DNA of 26,522 nucleotides from JAFAVZ01 sp036009105 (GCA_036009105.1 DASYMJ010000234.1:1-26522); one strand, 5' to 3'. Positions 8,287-15,453 are shown, numbered from the stretch's first letter. Translations and numbers: made by a program. Notes: a model not told the origin generated them from the letters alone.

Positions 8287-9034
8287 GCACGCGTCCCTCC
8301 TCGCCCAACTTGATCAGATGCGCCGTGATCTGGATTTCGGCCGCGCCGGCGAGGCGCGGATCGAGCTCGGGATAGATGATGCGCCGCATTTCGGCCACGG
8401 TGCGCGCGCCGTTCGCCAACGCCTCCAGCACCTGCCGCTCGCGCTCGAAGCGATGGGCGAGGTATTGCTCGATGAGCGGCAGCGCATCGTCGCGCGTGGG
8501 ACCGTGCGCGGGATGGATCCGCTTGGGCTGCTTCGTCAAGAGCAGCTGCAGCGAGCGGATGTAGTCGCCCATGTGCCCGTCGGGCGGGAAGATGGCCGTC
8601 GTGCCGCTGCCGAGGATGGTGTCGCCGGAGAAAAGGTCGCCGTCCTGGGTCAGGTAGCAGACGTGCTCCTGGGTGTGGCCGGGCGTGGCGATCACCTCGA
8701 TGTCTTCGCCTTCGATGCGCAGCCGCTCGCCGCCCGTCACGCGCTGCTGCGGCATATTAAGCGCGCCTTCCGGCGCGTCATCGAGCACGCCGGGGGGCGC
8801 GACGATCCGCGCGCCGGTCAGGCGCTGCAGCGGCACCGCGGCCGGCGCGTGATCGCCGTGGCGGTGAGTGATGAGGATGGTGTCGAGTTTGGGCAGCGCC
8901 TCGCGGATGGCCTCGATGTGCGACTCGATGGACGGGCCGGGATCGAGCACCGCGCTTTCGCCGAGGAGGTAGGTGCGGGTGCCGTCGAGAGTGAACGGGC
9001 CGGGGTTGGGGGCGGTGATGCTGCGGATCTTCAC
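8246..9034 (-). CDS. Metallo-beta-lactamase-fold hydrolase with C-terminal winged helix (LACTB2-like)
   Basis: A 262-residue protein. The metal site THRHGDH is at residues 56-62, with further ligands in TPGHTQEH, LFSGDTILG and IHPAHGP. The C-terminal part (about 200-255: RTVAEMRRIIYPELDPRLAG ... ITAHLIKLGEEGRV) matches the winged-helix domain of the LACTB2/ glyoxalase-II-like group. LACTB2 itself is an endoribonuclease, but bacterial members vary, so the substrate remains open. The start is GTG at 9032-9034, overlapping the upstream Nudix stop as GTGA. It is the fourth gene of the moaD operon and overlaps the M14 gene by 41 bases. Confidence 0.88.
   Translation of the reverse strand: MKIRSITAPNPGPFTLDGTRTYLLGESAVLDPGPSIESHIEAIREALPKLDTILITHRHGDHAPAAVPLQRLTGARIVAPPGVLDDAPEGALNMPQQRVTGGERLRIEGEDIEVIATPGHTQEHVCYLTQDGDLFSGDTILGSGTTAIFPPDGHMGDYIRSLQLLLTKQPKRIHPAHGPTRDDALPLIEQYLAHRFERERQVLEALANGARTVAEMRRIIYPELDPRLAGAAEIQITAHLIKLGEEGRVHASGGEYRPASAE
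8296..8302 (-). promoter_or_regulatory. Ribosome binding site GAGGAGG for the M14 peptidase
   Basis: The minus strand reads GAGGAGG nine bases before the ATG at 8286, inside the metallo-beta-lactamase gene. It decides the overlapping start that includes the signal peptide over the internal ATG codons at 8238 and 8232. Confidence 0.7.
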
Positions 9035-9648
9035 GGCAACCTGATTTTCTTGTCGACGATGACCGGCTGGATGGTCGGGATGTCGGCGCCGCGGCGGGAG
9101 TCGATCAGCTCGTCCGCGGTGGCGAAACCGGCCAGGGCCTCGAGGTTCTTGCGCGTGGGGAAGATGATGTCCAGCTTCTCCAGCGCCTCTTGCGGCGCGA
9201 TCCAGAGGATCTCCGTCGCCTCCTCGGCGTGCAGCGTGGCGACGACGTCGCGCTCCACCTTGGCGAGAAAAAAGTAGGTGTCGAAGCGCTTCGGCACGCC
9301 GATGGGGGTGATCCAGTGGGAGGTGAGGACGAGTTGCCGGAGGTCAGCTCCGGCGCTCAGTTCTCGAAAGGAGAGCTCGCCGCTCAGCAGCTTCCTGCGC
9401 TTCTCTTCCGCATCGGCGGGCAATGGCCCGAGCCACACGCCGCTCTCCTCGAACAGCTCGCGCGCGGCCGTCACGCGCATCGCCTCCACCGTATCGGACG
9501 TGCCCTCGAAATCCGCCTCATCGGCGACGCCGCCGGGAAAGACCCAGAGGCTGGGGACGAAGCTGGCCGTGTCGAGGCGGCGGAGCATCAGCACCTCCAG
9601 CGGCGCGTCCCGGAGCACGATCACGCTGGCGGAGAGCAGCGGCGTCAC
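9031..9648 (-). CDS. Nudix hydrolase (NUDT19-like)
   Basis: About 205 residues starting MTPLLSASVIVLRDAPLEVL. The Nudix box is split in the style of NUDT19 and related proteins: WVFPGGVADEADFEG, an insertion, then AARELFEESGVW with the metal-binding RExxEE. Members hydrolyse nucleoside diphosphates linked to another group, including CoA derivatives in NUDT19; the substrate here is unknown. The start is GTG at 9646-9648, which overlaps the moaE stop as GTGA, matching the style of this operon. The frame stays open far upstream but that part is antisense-like and overlaps moaE entirely. The next gene starts within this gene's stop codon. Confidence 0.87.
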   Translation of the reverse strand: MTPLLSASVIVLRDAPLEVLMLRRLDTASFVPSLWVFPGGVADEADFEGTSDTVEAMRVTAARELFEESGVWLGPLPADAEEKRRKLLSGELSFRELSAGADLRQLVLTSHWITPIGVPKRFDTYFFLAKVERDVVATLHAEEATEILWIAPQEALEKLDIIFPTRKNLEALAGFATADELIDSRRGADIPTIQPVIVDKKIRLP

Positions 9649-10055
9649 TTCTGCCAACCGACCCACTCCTCTCCCGACGGCCCGCGCTCTTTCTTCCAGA
9701 TCGGAACGGTTGTCTTGATCCGGTCGATCATGGCCCGGCACGCCGCAAACGACTCGCCGCGGTGGGGCGACGAACAGACGATGGCGATGGACGAGTCGCC
9801 CACGCGCAGCAGCCCCAGCCGGTGCACGATCGCCACCGCCACCTCCGGCCATTCGTTTCGCACCTTCGAGGTGATGCGTTCGATCTCCTTCTCCGCCATC
9901 GGACGGTAGGCGTCATAGAAGATCGACTCCACGGCGCGGCCGTCGTGGTGATTGCGGACCACGCCTTCGAACAGGACATAGGCGCCGTCGCTGGGGCGCA
10001 TCACGCTCCCGATGAGCGATGCTGTGTCGATCGGCGCATCGGTCAGATGGCTCAT
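9645..10055 (-). CDS. moaE: Molybdopterin synthase catalytic subunit
   Basis: A 136-residue protein of normal MoaE size. With MoaD it adds two sulfurs to cyclic pyranopterin monophosphate to make molybdopterin. The core FEGVVRNHHDGRAV and the strand DSSIAIVCSSPHRGESF are typical. The catalytic lysines fall in DRIKTTVPIWKKE (Lys114 and Lys121 or 122, matching E. coli Lys119 and Lys126). The start ATG overlaps the moaD stop (ATGA at 10052-10055), so the two subunits are translationally coupled. No other molybdenum-cofactor genes are in the window. Confidence 0.95.
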   Translation of the reverse strand: MSHLTDAPIDTASLIGSVMRPSDGAYVLFEGVVRNHHDGRAVESIFYDAYRPMAEKEIERITSKVRNEWPEVAVAIVHRLGLLRVGDSSIAIVCSSPHRGESFAACRAMIDRIKTTVPIWKKERGPSGEEWVGWQK

Positions 10056-10297
10056 CCGCCGGCCACCGGGGGGATGAAGGCGAGCTCGTCGCCCTCGCGC
10101 AGGACGTCATCCGGCGAAGCGTAGCTCTCGTTGATGGCGGTGAGGGGCGGCTGCTCGTAGGCGGCGAGCTCGTGATGTTGCGCGCGCAGCTGCTGCCACA
10201 CCTCGCGCGGCCGCGTCCCTTCCGGCAGCTCCAGTTCCGCGTCGCCGCGGCCGGCGATGTCCCGCAGGACGGCGAAGAAGAGGAGCCGCACTCGCAT
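10052..10297 (-). CDS. moaD: Molybdopterin synthase sulfur carrier subunit
   Basis: An 81-residue ubiquitin-like protein. It begins MRVRLLFFAVLRDIAG and ends in FIPPVAGG, with the C-terminal Gly-Gly that becomes a thiocarboxylate and carries sulfur to MoaE. It is the first gene of a five-gene overlapping operon (moaD, moaE, Nudix, metallo-beta-lactamase, M14 peptidase). The ATG has no Shine-Dalgarno. A TAGAAT on the minus strand ends nine bases upstream, suggesting a leaderless mRNA. The DUF1858 gene diverges 28 bases away. Confidence 0.95.
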   Translation of the reverse strand: MRVRLLFFAVLRDIAGRGDAELELPEGTRPREVWQQLRAQHHELAAYEQPPLTAINESYASPDDVLREGDELAFIPPVAGG

Positions 10298-10306
10298 GGC
10301 CGCCGC

Positions 10307-10318
10307 ATTCTATAGAAT
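10307..10318. promoter_or_regulatory. Symmetric -10 region shared by moaD and the DUF1858 gene
   Basis: ATTCTATAGAAT is a perfect 12-base palindrome in the 28-base gap between the two divergent start codons. Each strand reads TAGAAT: nine bases before the moaD ATG and seven bases before the GTG at 10326. It could serve as the -10 element in both directions. Regulatory use as an operator is also possible. Confidence 0.5.
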
Positions 10319-10325
10319 CCGGAGC

Positions 10326-10529
10326 GTGCGAAAGTTCGAGCCCCAGATGACCGTGCGCGACGCGCTCGAGCTGCACCCCAAGGCCCGCTGGGTCTTCGCC
10401 GCCTGGCAGCTCGGCGGCTGCAATCAGTGCGCGATGGTGGACGAGGAGACCCTGGCCCAGGTCGCGGAGGGATACAAACTGCCGCTCCCGAAGCTCCTGC
10501 ACGACCTGAACGCGCTGCTCGAAACGTAG
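10326..10529 (+). CDS. DUF1858 domain protein
   Basis: About 67 residues. MTVRDALELHPKARWVFAAW and ALEL...LPLPKLLHDLNALLE match the DUF1858 fold, and the conserved CxxC is GGCNQCAMVDEE. These small proteins are often fused or adjacent to iron-sulfur or hybrid-cluster enzymes; their role is uncertain. I prefer the GTG at 10326 because the symmetric -10 lies just upstream. The domain proper begins at the ATG at 10347, which is the alternative. A start at 10296 or 10257 would run into moaD. The TAG stop is supplied by the palindrome at 10527. Confidence 0.75.
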   Translation: MRKFEPQMTVRDALELHPKARWVFAAWQLGGCNQCAMVDEETLAQVAEGYKLPLPKLLHDLNALLET

Positions 10530-10587
10530 GGCCGGCTCTCCAGCCGGCCCAGCTATTCATGACGGGCCGGTTGGAGAACCGGCCCTA
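10527..10587. repeat. Double-hairpin palindrome with a compensated base pair, supplying two stop codons
   Basis: The left arm (10527-10550) is TA, GGGCCGGCT, CTCC, AGCCGGCCC. The right arm (10564-10587) is GGGCCGGTT, GGAG, AACCGGCCC, TA. The right arm differs by C to T and G to A at positions that pair with each other, so its hairpin stays perfect. The left end is the TAG of the DUF1858 gene and the right end is the TAG of the HD gene. Confidence 0.9.
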
Positions 10588-10923
10588 CTCGTCGCAGGCG
10601 AAGAGCGCCTTCGCCATCAGCGTTTCCCGCGGCACGTTCGTGTACGGCGCGTGGCCCATGATGGCGGTGCGCAGCTTCTCGTCGAAGCCGCGCTCCTCCA
10701 GGATCTTCGAGCCGACGTACGGATGCTGATCGGCGTTCGGGTAGGCCTCGTAGTCGAAGTCGTGCAGCAGGCCGGCCATGCCCCAGTGCACCGGGTCCTC
10801 CTCCGGCGCGTACTTGCGCGCGCAGGCCTTCATGGCCCGCTCCACGGCCAGCGCGTGCTTGCGCAGCGAATCGGTCTTGGTGAACTCGTGCAGGAGGGCC
10901 AGGGCTTCGTCGCGCGTCTTCAC
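10585..10923 (-). CDS. HD-superfamily hydrolase, apparently truncated at the C-terminus
   Basis: A 112-residue protein. It starts KTRDEALALLHEFTKTDSLRK-like, with the HD ligands His23, His54-Asp55 (GLLHDFDYE) and Asp111. From memory the related predicted HD hydrolases (COG2316-like) are about 180 residues and continue after this Asp-Glu with a segment like LTGFI and further helices. Here the protein ends at ALFACDE because the next codon is the TAG of the palindrome. All metal ligands remain but roughly 70 residues seem missing. The start is GTG at 10921-10923, one base after the stop of the outer-membrane gene, so the two are probably co-transcribed. It may be a pseudogene or a functional short form; sequence alone cannot decide. 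Confidence 0.75.
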   Translation of the reverse strand: MKTRDEALALLHEFTKTDSLRKHALAVERAMKACARKYAPEEDPVHWGMAGLLHDFDYEAYPNADQHPYVGSKILEERGFDEKLRTAIMGHAPYTNVPRETLMAKALFACDE

Positions 10924-10924
10924 C

Positions 10925-11587
10925 TCAGAAACGATAGCGCAGGCCTACCGTCGTGTGTACGTTGTGCGGCTTGGGGATGGTCACGCTGCCGGACGGCGGA
11001 AAATCGGAGCGCTCCAGCGGCGAGGCGGTGACGGCGTCGCTGATCTCCCCCTCCACGGCGAAGCGGGGCGTCCACTGCCAGGCCACCCCCGCGGCCCCCA
11101 TCGCGCCGAAGCGGTCGCGCGTCCCTTCGAAGATCTGCGCCTCGCCGGTCCGGCGGCGGATGCGGTACGCGGCCCAGGCCGGTCCGGCGGCGAGGTGGAA
11201 GCGCAGCGCGCCGCTGCGGTTGATGCGCCAGACGAGGGGGAGAGAAAAAGTGCCCACGTCGATCTTGCCGGCATCGATGGAGCTGGAGTTCTCGCCGTTG
11301 CGGCTGCGGGTGGCGAGCGGCGCTTCGACCAGCGTTGCGGCCAGTCCGAGGGCCATGGCGGGGGTGAGGTCGCGCTGGAGGTCAACCGCGAGGCCGGGGC
11401 GGGTGGCGGCGGAGAGGGTGCTGGTGGCGATATGGGAGGTGCCTTCGGTGCCGACGCGGATGGAACGCCGGGCGAAGTCACCGAAAACGTAGGCTCCGGT
11501 GCCGATTCCGACGCTCCAGCCCTCCGCAAAGGCGAGAGGGGTACAAAACAGAGCCACCGGAAGGATGGAAAGTAATCTTTTCAACAT
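10925..11587 (-). CDS. Outer-membrane beta-barrel protein
   Basis: A 220-residue protein with a signal peptide (MLKRLLSILPVALFCTPLAFA, then EGW). The mature part has alternating hydrophobic strands and Gly/aromatic turns (WSVGIGTGAYVFGDF, LRFHLAAGPAWAAYRI, RFAVEGEISDAV), and ends TTVGLRYRF with the C-terminal Phe recognised by the barrel assembly machinery. It resembles small eight-stranded OmpA/OmpW-type barrels, but I cannot name a family. I chose the ATG at 11587 for the signal peptide; the frame is open another 34 codons. No clear Shine-Dalgarno is seen. The truncated HD gene follows directly. Confidence 0.75.
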   Translation of the reverse strand: MLKRLLSILPVALFCTPLAFAEGWSVGIGTGAYVFGDFARRSIRVGTEGTSHIATSTLSAATRPGLAVDLQRDLTPAMALGLAATLVEAPLATRSRNGENSSSIDAGKIDVGTFSLPLVWRINRSGALRFHLAAGPAWAAYRIRRRTGEAQIFEGTRDRFGAMGAAGVAWQWTPRFAVEGEISDAVTASPLERSDFPPSGSVTIPKPHNVHTTVGLRYRF

Positions 11588-11975
11588 GGTGGTGGTCAGA
11601 TTTGCAACCGCAGAGCCAGGCTTGGTAAAAGTTACCGGGCTCGACCGGGAGGCGCGTGGCGTCAAAATTTGCAGGCGGAGCGGCGCCAAGTGCGTATGTT
11701 TGCGGAGTTTATGGCGTTTGCGATGAAGGCAACACGGCGGCGGAGCTACACATAATCATCGGAATGGATAGTTGGCGCATCTTTCGCACTAAAGGCGAGC
11801 ACGATGAATGAGGTTCTGACAAGAGATTCGGAACCGGTGCGCGGGTCCAGCCTGACTTGCCTGCGCCAAGTGGCCGCTGCGGGCTCCCTCCTAAACTATT
11901 GGACCGATTTTGGACGATTATTCAAAAAGCTTCCTTGAACCCTACCTATACGGCCGCAGCGGTCCAGCCCCTAGT

Positions 11976-12009
11976 AACACGAACGGAGCCGAAAGGCTCC
12001 GTAAGTGTT
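11976..12009 (+). ncRNA. Extended GNRA-capped hairpin of unknown role
   Basis: AACAC, GA, ACGGAGCC, loop GAAA, GGCTCCGT, AA, GTGTT. Eight pairs are capped by a GAAA tetraloop and five more follow after a GA/AA internal loop, then TTTA. It could terminate an upstream small RNA or be a structured element. The short T-run makes it a weak intrinsic terminator. Confidence 0.35.
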
Positions 12010-12020
12010 TTATGGGGAAA

Positions 12021-12094
12021 GTTGTCGGTTATCGGTTGTCAGTTGTCGGTAGAAAGGCCGGGCTGCTGACGACTGATAACCGACAACCGACAAC
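12021..12094. repeat. Heptamer-repeat inverted repeat before polA
   Basis: The left arm is built from seven-base units: GTTGTCG, GTTATCG, GTTGTCA, GTTGTCG, GT (12021-12050). The right arm (about 12072-12094) is units of ACTGATA, ACCGACA, ACCGACA, AC. The arms pair over 23 bases with one A.C mismatch and one G.T pair. The arrangement recurs with a different heptamer at 20835-20930. Confidence 0.8.
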
Positions 12095-12097
12095 TGC

Positions 12098-12103
12098 TAT
12101 CGT
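12098..12103 (+). promoter_or_regulatory. Candidate extended -10 of polA (TGC-TATCGT)
   Basis: TATCGT preceded by TGC ends nine bases before the polA ATG, which has no Shine-Dalgarno. A leaderless polA mRNA is the simplest reading. No -35 is evident in the adjacent heptamer repeat. Confidence 0.4.
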
Positions 12104-12112
12104 GCGCCTCGC

Positions 12113-14743
12113 ATGGCCGCCAAGCGTCCCACCCTGTTCCTGATCGACGGCTCCAACAACGTCTACCGCTCCTACTTCGCCATCCGCAACCTCACCAACT
12201 CGGCCGGCTTCGCCACGAACGCGGTCTACGGCTTCACCCAGACCCTCCGCAAGCTGCTCAAGGACTTCCAGCCGGACTGCATCGCCGTCGCGTTCGATGA
12301 GGGCCGCTCCACCGCCCGCTCCGACCAGTACGAGGACTACAAGAAAGACCGCCGGCCGATGCCGGACGACCTCTCCGTCCAGATCCCCCTCGTCTACGAA
12401 GTGCTGGAAGGCTTCCGCATCCCCATCATCCGCGCCGCGGAATGGGAGGCGGACGACTTCATGGGCTCGCTCGCCTGCGCCGCCCGCGACCGCGGCTACG
12501 AAGTCGTCCTGGCCACCTCGGACAAGGACTTTTTCCAGCTCGTGGGCGACCACATCAAGTTCTTCCACACCGGCCGGGAGACGATGTACGACGCGAAAGG
12601 CGTCGAGGAAGCGTTCGGCCTCCCGCCGGAGAAAGTGGTCGACGTGATGGCCATCTGGGGCGACGCCATCGACAACATCCCCGGCGTGCCCGGCATCGGC
12701 GAGAAGGGGGCGAAGGCGCTCATCACGCAGTTCGGCTCGCTCGACGGCGTGTACGAGCACCTCGACGACATCAAGAAAGCCTCGCAGCGCAAGACGCTGG
12801 AGGAGAACCGCGACAAGGCTTTCCTCTCCCGCGACCTGGCCCGCATCAAGTGCGATCTCCACGTCGCGGTCGAGTTCGAAGCGCTCAAGCGCCAGGAGCC
12901 GGACCGCGCCCGACTGCACGACATCTTCTCGAGGCTCGAGTTCGCCTCGCTGATGCAGGAGTTCCTGCCCGAGGCGCCGCCGGCGCAGAAGGACTACCGC
13001 ATCGCTGCTTCGGCGGAGGACGTGCGCGAATTCGCCCAAGGGGCGAACGAGCTCGCCCTCTGGGTCGAGTCGCAAACGGCGGACGGCGTCGACGCCCTCC
13101 TCGGCGTCGCCCTATCCCGCCGCGCGAACGAGTCGCTGCTCGTGCCGCCGGAGAACGAGGAGCTGAGGGCGCTGCTCGCATCCGACCGCCTCTTCATCAC
13201 TTATGACGCGAAGCTGCAACGCCGCCGCCTGGCCGCGAACGGCTGGCCGGTGCCGGCGCGCTGGCTGGACACGATGATCATGTCGTACGTCATCAACCCC
13301 GGCCTGCCCAGCCACGCCTTCCCGAACATCGCGCGCGACCGGCTGAAGGTCGACGTCACCTCGCGCAAGGATCTGCAGAAGACCGCCCCGCTCTTCGCCA
13401 TCGAGCACGAGCTCGGCTCCTCGCCGCTTTCGCCTTACCAGCAATATCTCGGCGAAAAGTCGGACATCGCGCTGGCGCTGAGGGAAGTGCTCGAGCCGGA
13501 GCTCCAGCGCGATCCGGCCCTGGTGAAGATCTACGACACCATCGAGATGCCGCTCATCCCCGTCCTGGCCCGCATGGAAGACCTCGGCATCCGCGTGGAC
13601 AAGAGCCTGCTCGCCACCATGTCCGCCACCATGGGCGCGGAGATCGCCGACCTGGAGAAGCGCATCTACGCCGAGGCGGGGATGGAGTTCAACATCAACT
13701 CGCCGCAGCAGCTGGGGCACATCCTCTTCGAGAAGCTGCAGTACCCGGTGATCAAGAAGACGAAAGGGACCAAGGCGTATTCAACGGCGGTCGATGTGCT
13801 CGAAGAGCTGGCCAGCCACGGCTACGCGGTGCCGCAGCTCATCCTCCAGCATCGCGAGCTGCACAAGCTGAAGTCGACCTACGTGGATGCCTTGCCGCAG
13901 CTGGTCGCGAAGGATGGCCGCGTGCACACCTCGTTCAACCAGGCGGTGGCGGCCACGGGACGGCTCTCCTCCTCCGATCCCAACCTGCAGAACATCCCCA
14001 TCCGCACCGAGACGGGGCGGGTGATCCGGAAGGCGTTCGTGGCGGACGAAGGCTGGCAGCTGCTCTCGGCCGACTACTCGCAGGTCGAGCTGCGCATCCT
14101 CGCCCACATCTCGCAGGATGAGAACCTCATCGAGACTTTCCGCCGCGGCGCGGACATCCACCGCGCCACGGCCTCGTACATGTTCAACATCCCGGAGCAG
14201 GAGCTGACCGCGGAGCAGCGCCGCGCGGCGAAGACGATCAACTTCGGCGTGCTGTACGGCATGTCCGCGTTCCGGCTCTCGAACGAGCTGGGCATCAGCA
14301 CGGCGGAAGCGAAGAACTGGATCGATGCGTACTTTTCGGGCTATCCGAAGATCGGCGAGTACCTGGAGCGGACGCTGACCGAGGCGCGCGCGACCGGGAA
14401 GGTGACGACACTGTTCGGCCGGGTGCGGTACATCCCGGAGATCGCCAACCGCTCTTTCACCGTGCGCGGCAACGCCGAGCGGATGGCCACCAACGCGCCG
14501 ATCCAGGGGACGGCGGCGGATATCCTGAAGCTGGCCATGATTGCGCTGGACGAAAGGCTGGACGCGCGCGTCGCGCGCATGCTGCTGACCGTGCACGACG
14601 AAATCGTGATCGAGGTGCGCCAGCCGGAGGCGGAGGAGGTGGCGGAAATCGTGAAAGAGACGATGGAGAACATCTATCCTCTGGCGGTGCCGCTTTCAGT
14701 CGACACGCATTGGGGGAAAAGCTGGTACGACGCGAAAGAGTGA
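12113..14743 (+). CDS. polA: DNA polymerase I
   Basis: An 876-residue enzyme for Okazaki-fragment processing and repair synthesis. The N-terminal 5' nuclease (1-290) has LFLIDGSNNVYRSYFA, EADDFMGSLA and ATSDKDFFQLV, then the helix-hairpin-helix IPGVPGIGEKGAKALI. The middle domain (about 300-490) corresponds to the 3'-5' exonuclease but lacks the acidic residues: the DTE motif reads VES, and the second and third Asp positions align with Gln and Lys. Proofreading is therefore probably absent, as in Taq and Bacillus Pol I. The polymerase domain has TGRLSSSDPNLQNIPIR, motif A DYSQVELR (Asp654), motif B RRAAKTINFGVLYG and motif C VHDE (Asp829). The stop overlaps the next gene as GTGA. Confidence 0.97.
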   Translation: MAAKRPTLFLIDGSNNVYRSYFAIRNLTNSAGFATNAVYGFTQTLRKLLKDFQPDCIAVAFDEGRSTARSDQYEDYKKDRRPMPDDLSVQIPLVYEVLEGFRIPIIRAAEWEADDFMGSLACAARDRGYEVVLATSDKDFFQLVGDHIKFFHTGRETMYDAKGVEEAFGLPPEKVVDVMAIWGDAIDNIPGVPGIGEKGAKALITQFGSLDGVYEHLDDIKKASQRKTLEENRDKAFLSRDLARIKCDLHVAVEFEALKRQEPDRARLHDIFSRLEFASLMQEFLPEAPPAQKDYRIAASAEDVREFAQGANELALWVESQTADGVDALLGVALSRRANESLLVPPENEELRALLASDRLFITYDAKLQRRRLAANGWPVPARWLDTMIMSYVINPGLPSHAFPNIARDRLKVDVTSRKDLQKTAPLFAIEHELGSSPLSPYQQYLGEKSDIALALREVLEPELQRDPALVKIYDTIEMPLIPVLARMEDLGIRVDKSLLATMSATMGAEIADLEKRIYAEAGMEFNINSPQQLGHILFEKLQYPVIKKTKGTKAYSTAVDVLEELASHGYAVPQLILQHRELHKLKSTYVDALPQLVAKDGRVHTSFNQAVAATGRLSSSDPNLQNIPIRTETGRVIRKAFVADEGWQLLSADYSQVELRILAHISQDENLIETFRRGADIHRATASYMFNIPEQELTAEQRRAAKTINFGVLYGMSAFRLSNELGISTAEAKNWIDAYFSGYPKIGEYLERTLTEARATGKVTTLFGRVRYIPEIANRSFTVRGNAERMATNAPIQGTAADILKLAMIALDERLDARVARMLLTVHDEIVIEVRQPEAEEVAEIVKETMENIYPLAVPLSVDTHWGKSWYDAKE

Positions 14744-15453
14744 ACAGCCGCAGCGCGATCCTCCTTCTCCTCGTGCTTTGCATCGCGTGCAAACCGGCGC
14801 CGAAGAAGGCGGCGGCCCCGGCCGCGACACCATCCGGCCCGACCGTCCGCGCAACCGTCGTCACGATCAGGATGACGACGCAGCCCGGCGACAAGACCTC
14901 GACGCATGAGTTGCTGATCGGCAACGGTCTGGTGCGGAGCATGGACGAGATCGACGTGTGGCGCCTCTTCGATACGAAAGCGAACCGCGTCACGTTCGTG
15001 GACGACATCGCGCAGACGTACAGCACGGCCGAGGTGCCGGCGCTGGCGAAGGCGCGGCGTGCGGCGCTCGCCGCGCCGCTGCCCGCCGAAGTGCCGCGAG
15101 CGCAGTTCACGGTGACCGGCACGAAGAAGGCGCTGCAGGGGGTGCAGGCCACGCAGTCGCTGGTCAAGGCCGGCACCTACACGCGCGAGCTCTGGATCGG
15201 CTCGCATCCGGCGATCCCCCGCGGCCTCTACGCGGCGATGATGGCCGCGCGCCAGCCTTCCTCCAACATCGAGCCGATGGCGCGCTCCGTCGACGAAGCG
15301 CTGCTCGCCGTGGAAGGCTTCCCGCTCGCCGAGCACTCGGAGCTGCCGCTGGGCAACACGAAGATGACGGTCGATCGCGAGGTGGTGGCGATCGGCGCGC
15401 GCGACGTGCCGGCCACGATGTTCGAAGTGCCCAAGGGCTACAGAAAAATGTAG
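14740..15453 (+). CDS. Predicted lipoprotein of unknown function
   Basis: About 237 residues. The N-terminus MNSRSAILLLLVLCIACKPA has a basic start, a hydrophobic core and a lipobox-like CIAC, whose second Cys would be lipidated. A short Ala/Pro/Lys linker follows, then a beta-rich domain (RATVVTIRMTTQPGDKTSTH, VWRLFDTKANRVTFVDD) and a more helical middle (FTVTGTKKALQGVQATQSLV), ending in VPATMFEVPKGYRKM. It resembles small periplasmic proteins that report on a bound ligand, but I recognise no family. The GTG start overlaps the polA stop (14740-14743), so translation is coupled, though the functional link is unclear. The ATG-TAG ending is donated by the palindrome. Confidence 0.75.
   Translation: MNSRSAILLLLVLCIACKPAPKKAAAPAATPSGPTVRATVVTIRMTTQPGDKTSTHELLIGNGLVRSMDEIDVWRLFDTKANRVTFVDDIAQTYSTAEVPALAKARRAALAAPLPAEVPRAQFTVTGTKKALQGVQATQSLVKAGTYTRELWIGSHPAIPRGLYAAMMAARQPSSNIEPMARSVDEALLAVEGFPLAEHSELPLGNTKMTVDREVVAIGARDVPATMFEVPKGYRKM

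Larger units (their letters stand above)
11588..12112. other. 525-base gap between the barrel gene and polA
   Basis: This is the longest gene-free stretch of the window and I see no convincing protein gene. It holds a hairpin at 11812-11835 (GGTTCTGA pairing with TCGGAACC), a tandem repeat of TTGGACCGATT and TTGGACGATT (11899-11919), a strong hairpin at 11976-12009 and the heptamer inverted repeat at 12021-12094. A small RNA is possible but I recognise no known family (no 6S, tmRNA or SRP signature). Confidence 0.6.

Noticed and set aside
9649..9852. N-terminal extension of the Nudix gene
   Set aside because: It would overlap moaE completely and has no homology-like pattern; the GTGA overlap gives a better start.
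12021..12050. CRISPR array (GTTGTCGG repeats)
   Set aside because: The units are seven bases without spacers, so this is a microrepeat.
11857..12143. Short open frames in the gap before polA
   Set aside because: They run into the heptamer repeat and polA in other frames, with no ribosome site and no recognisable product.
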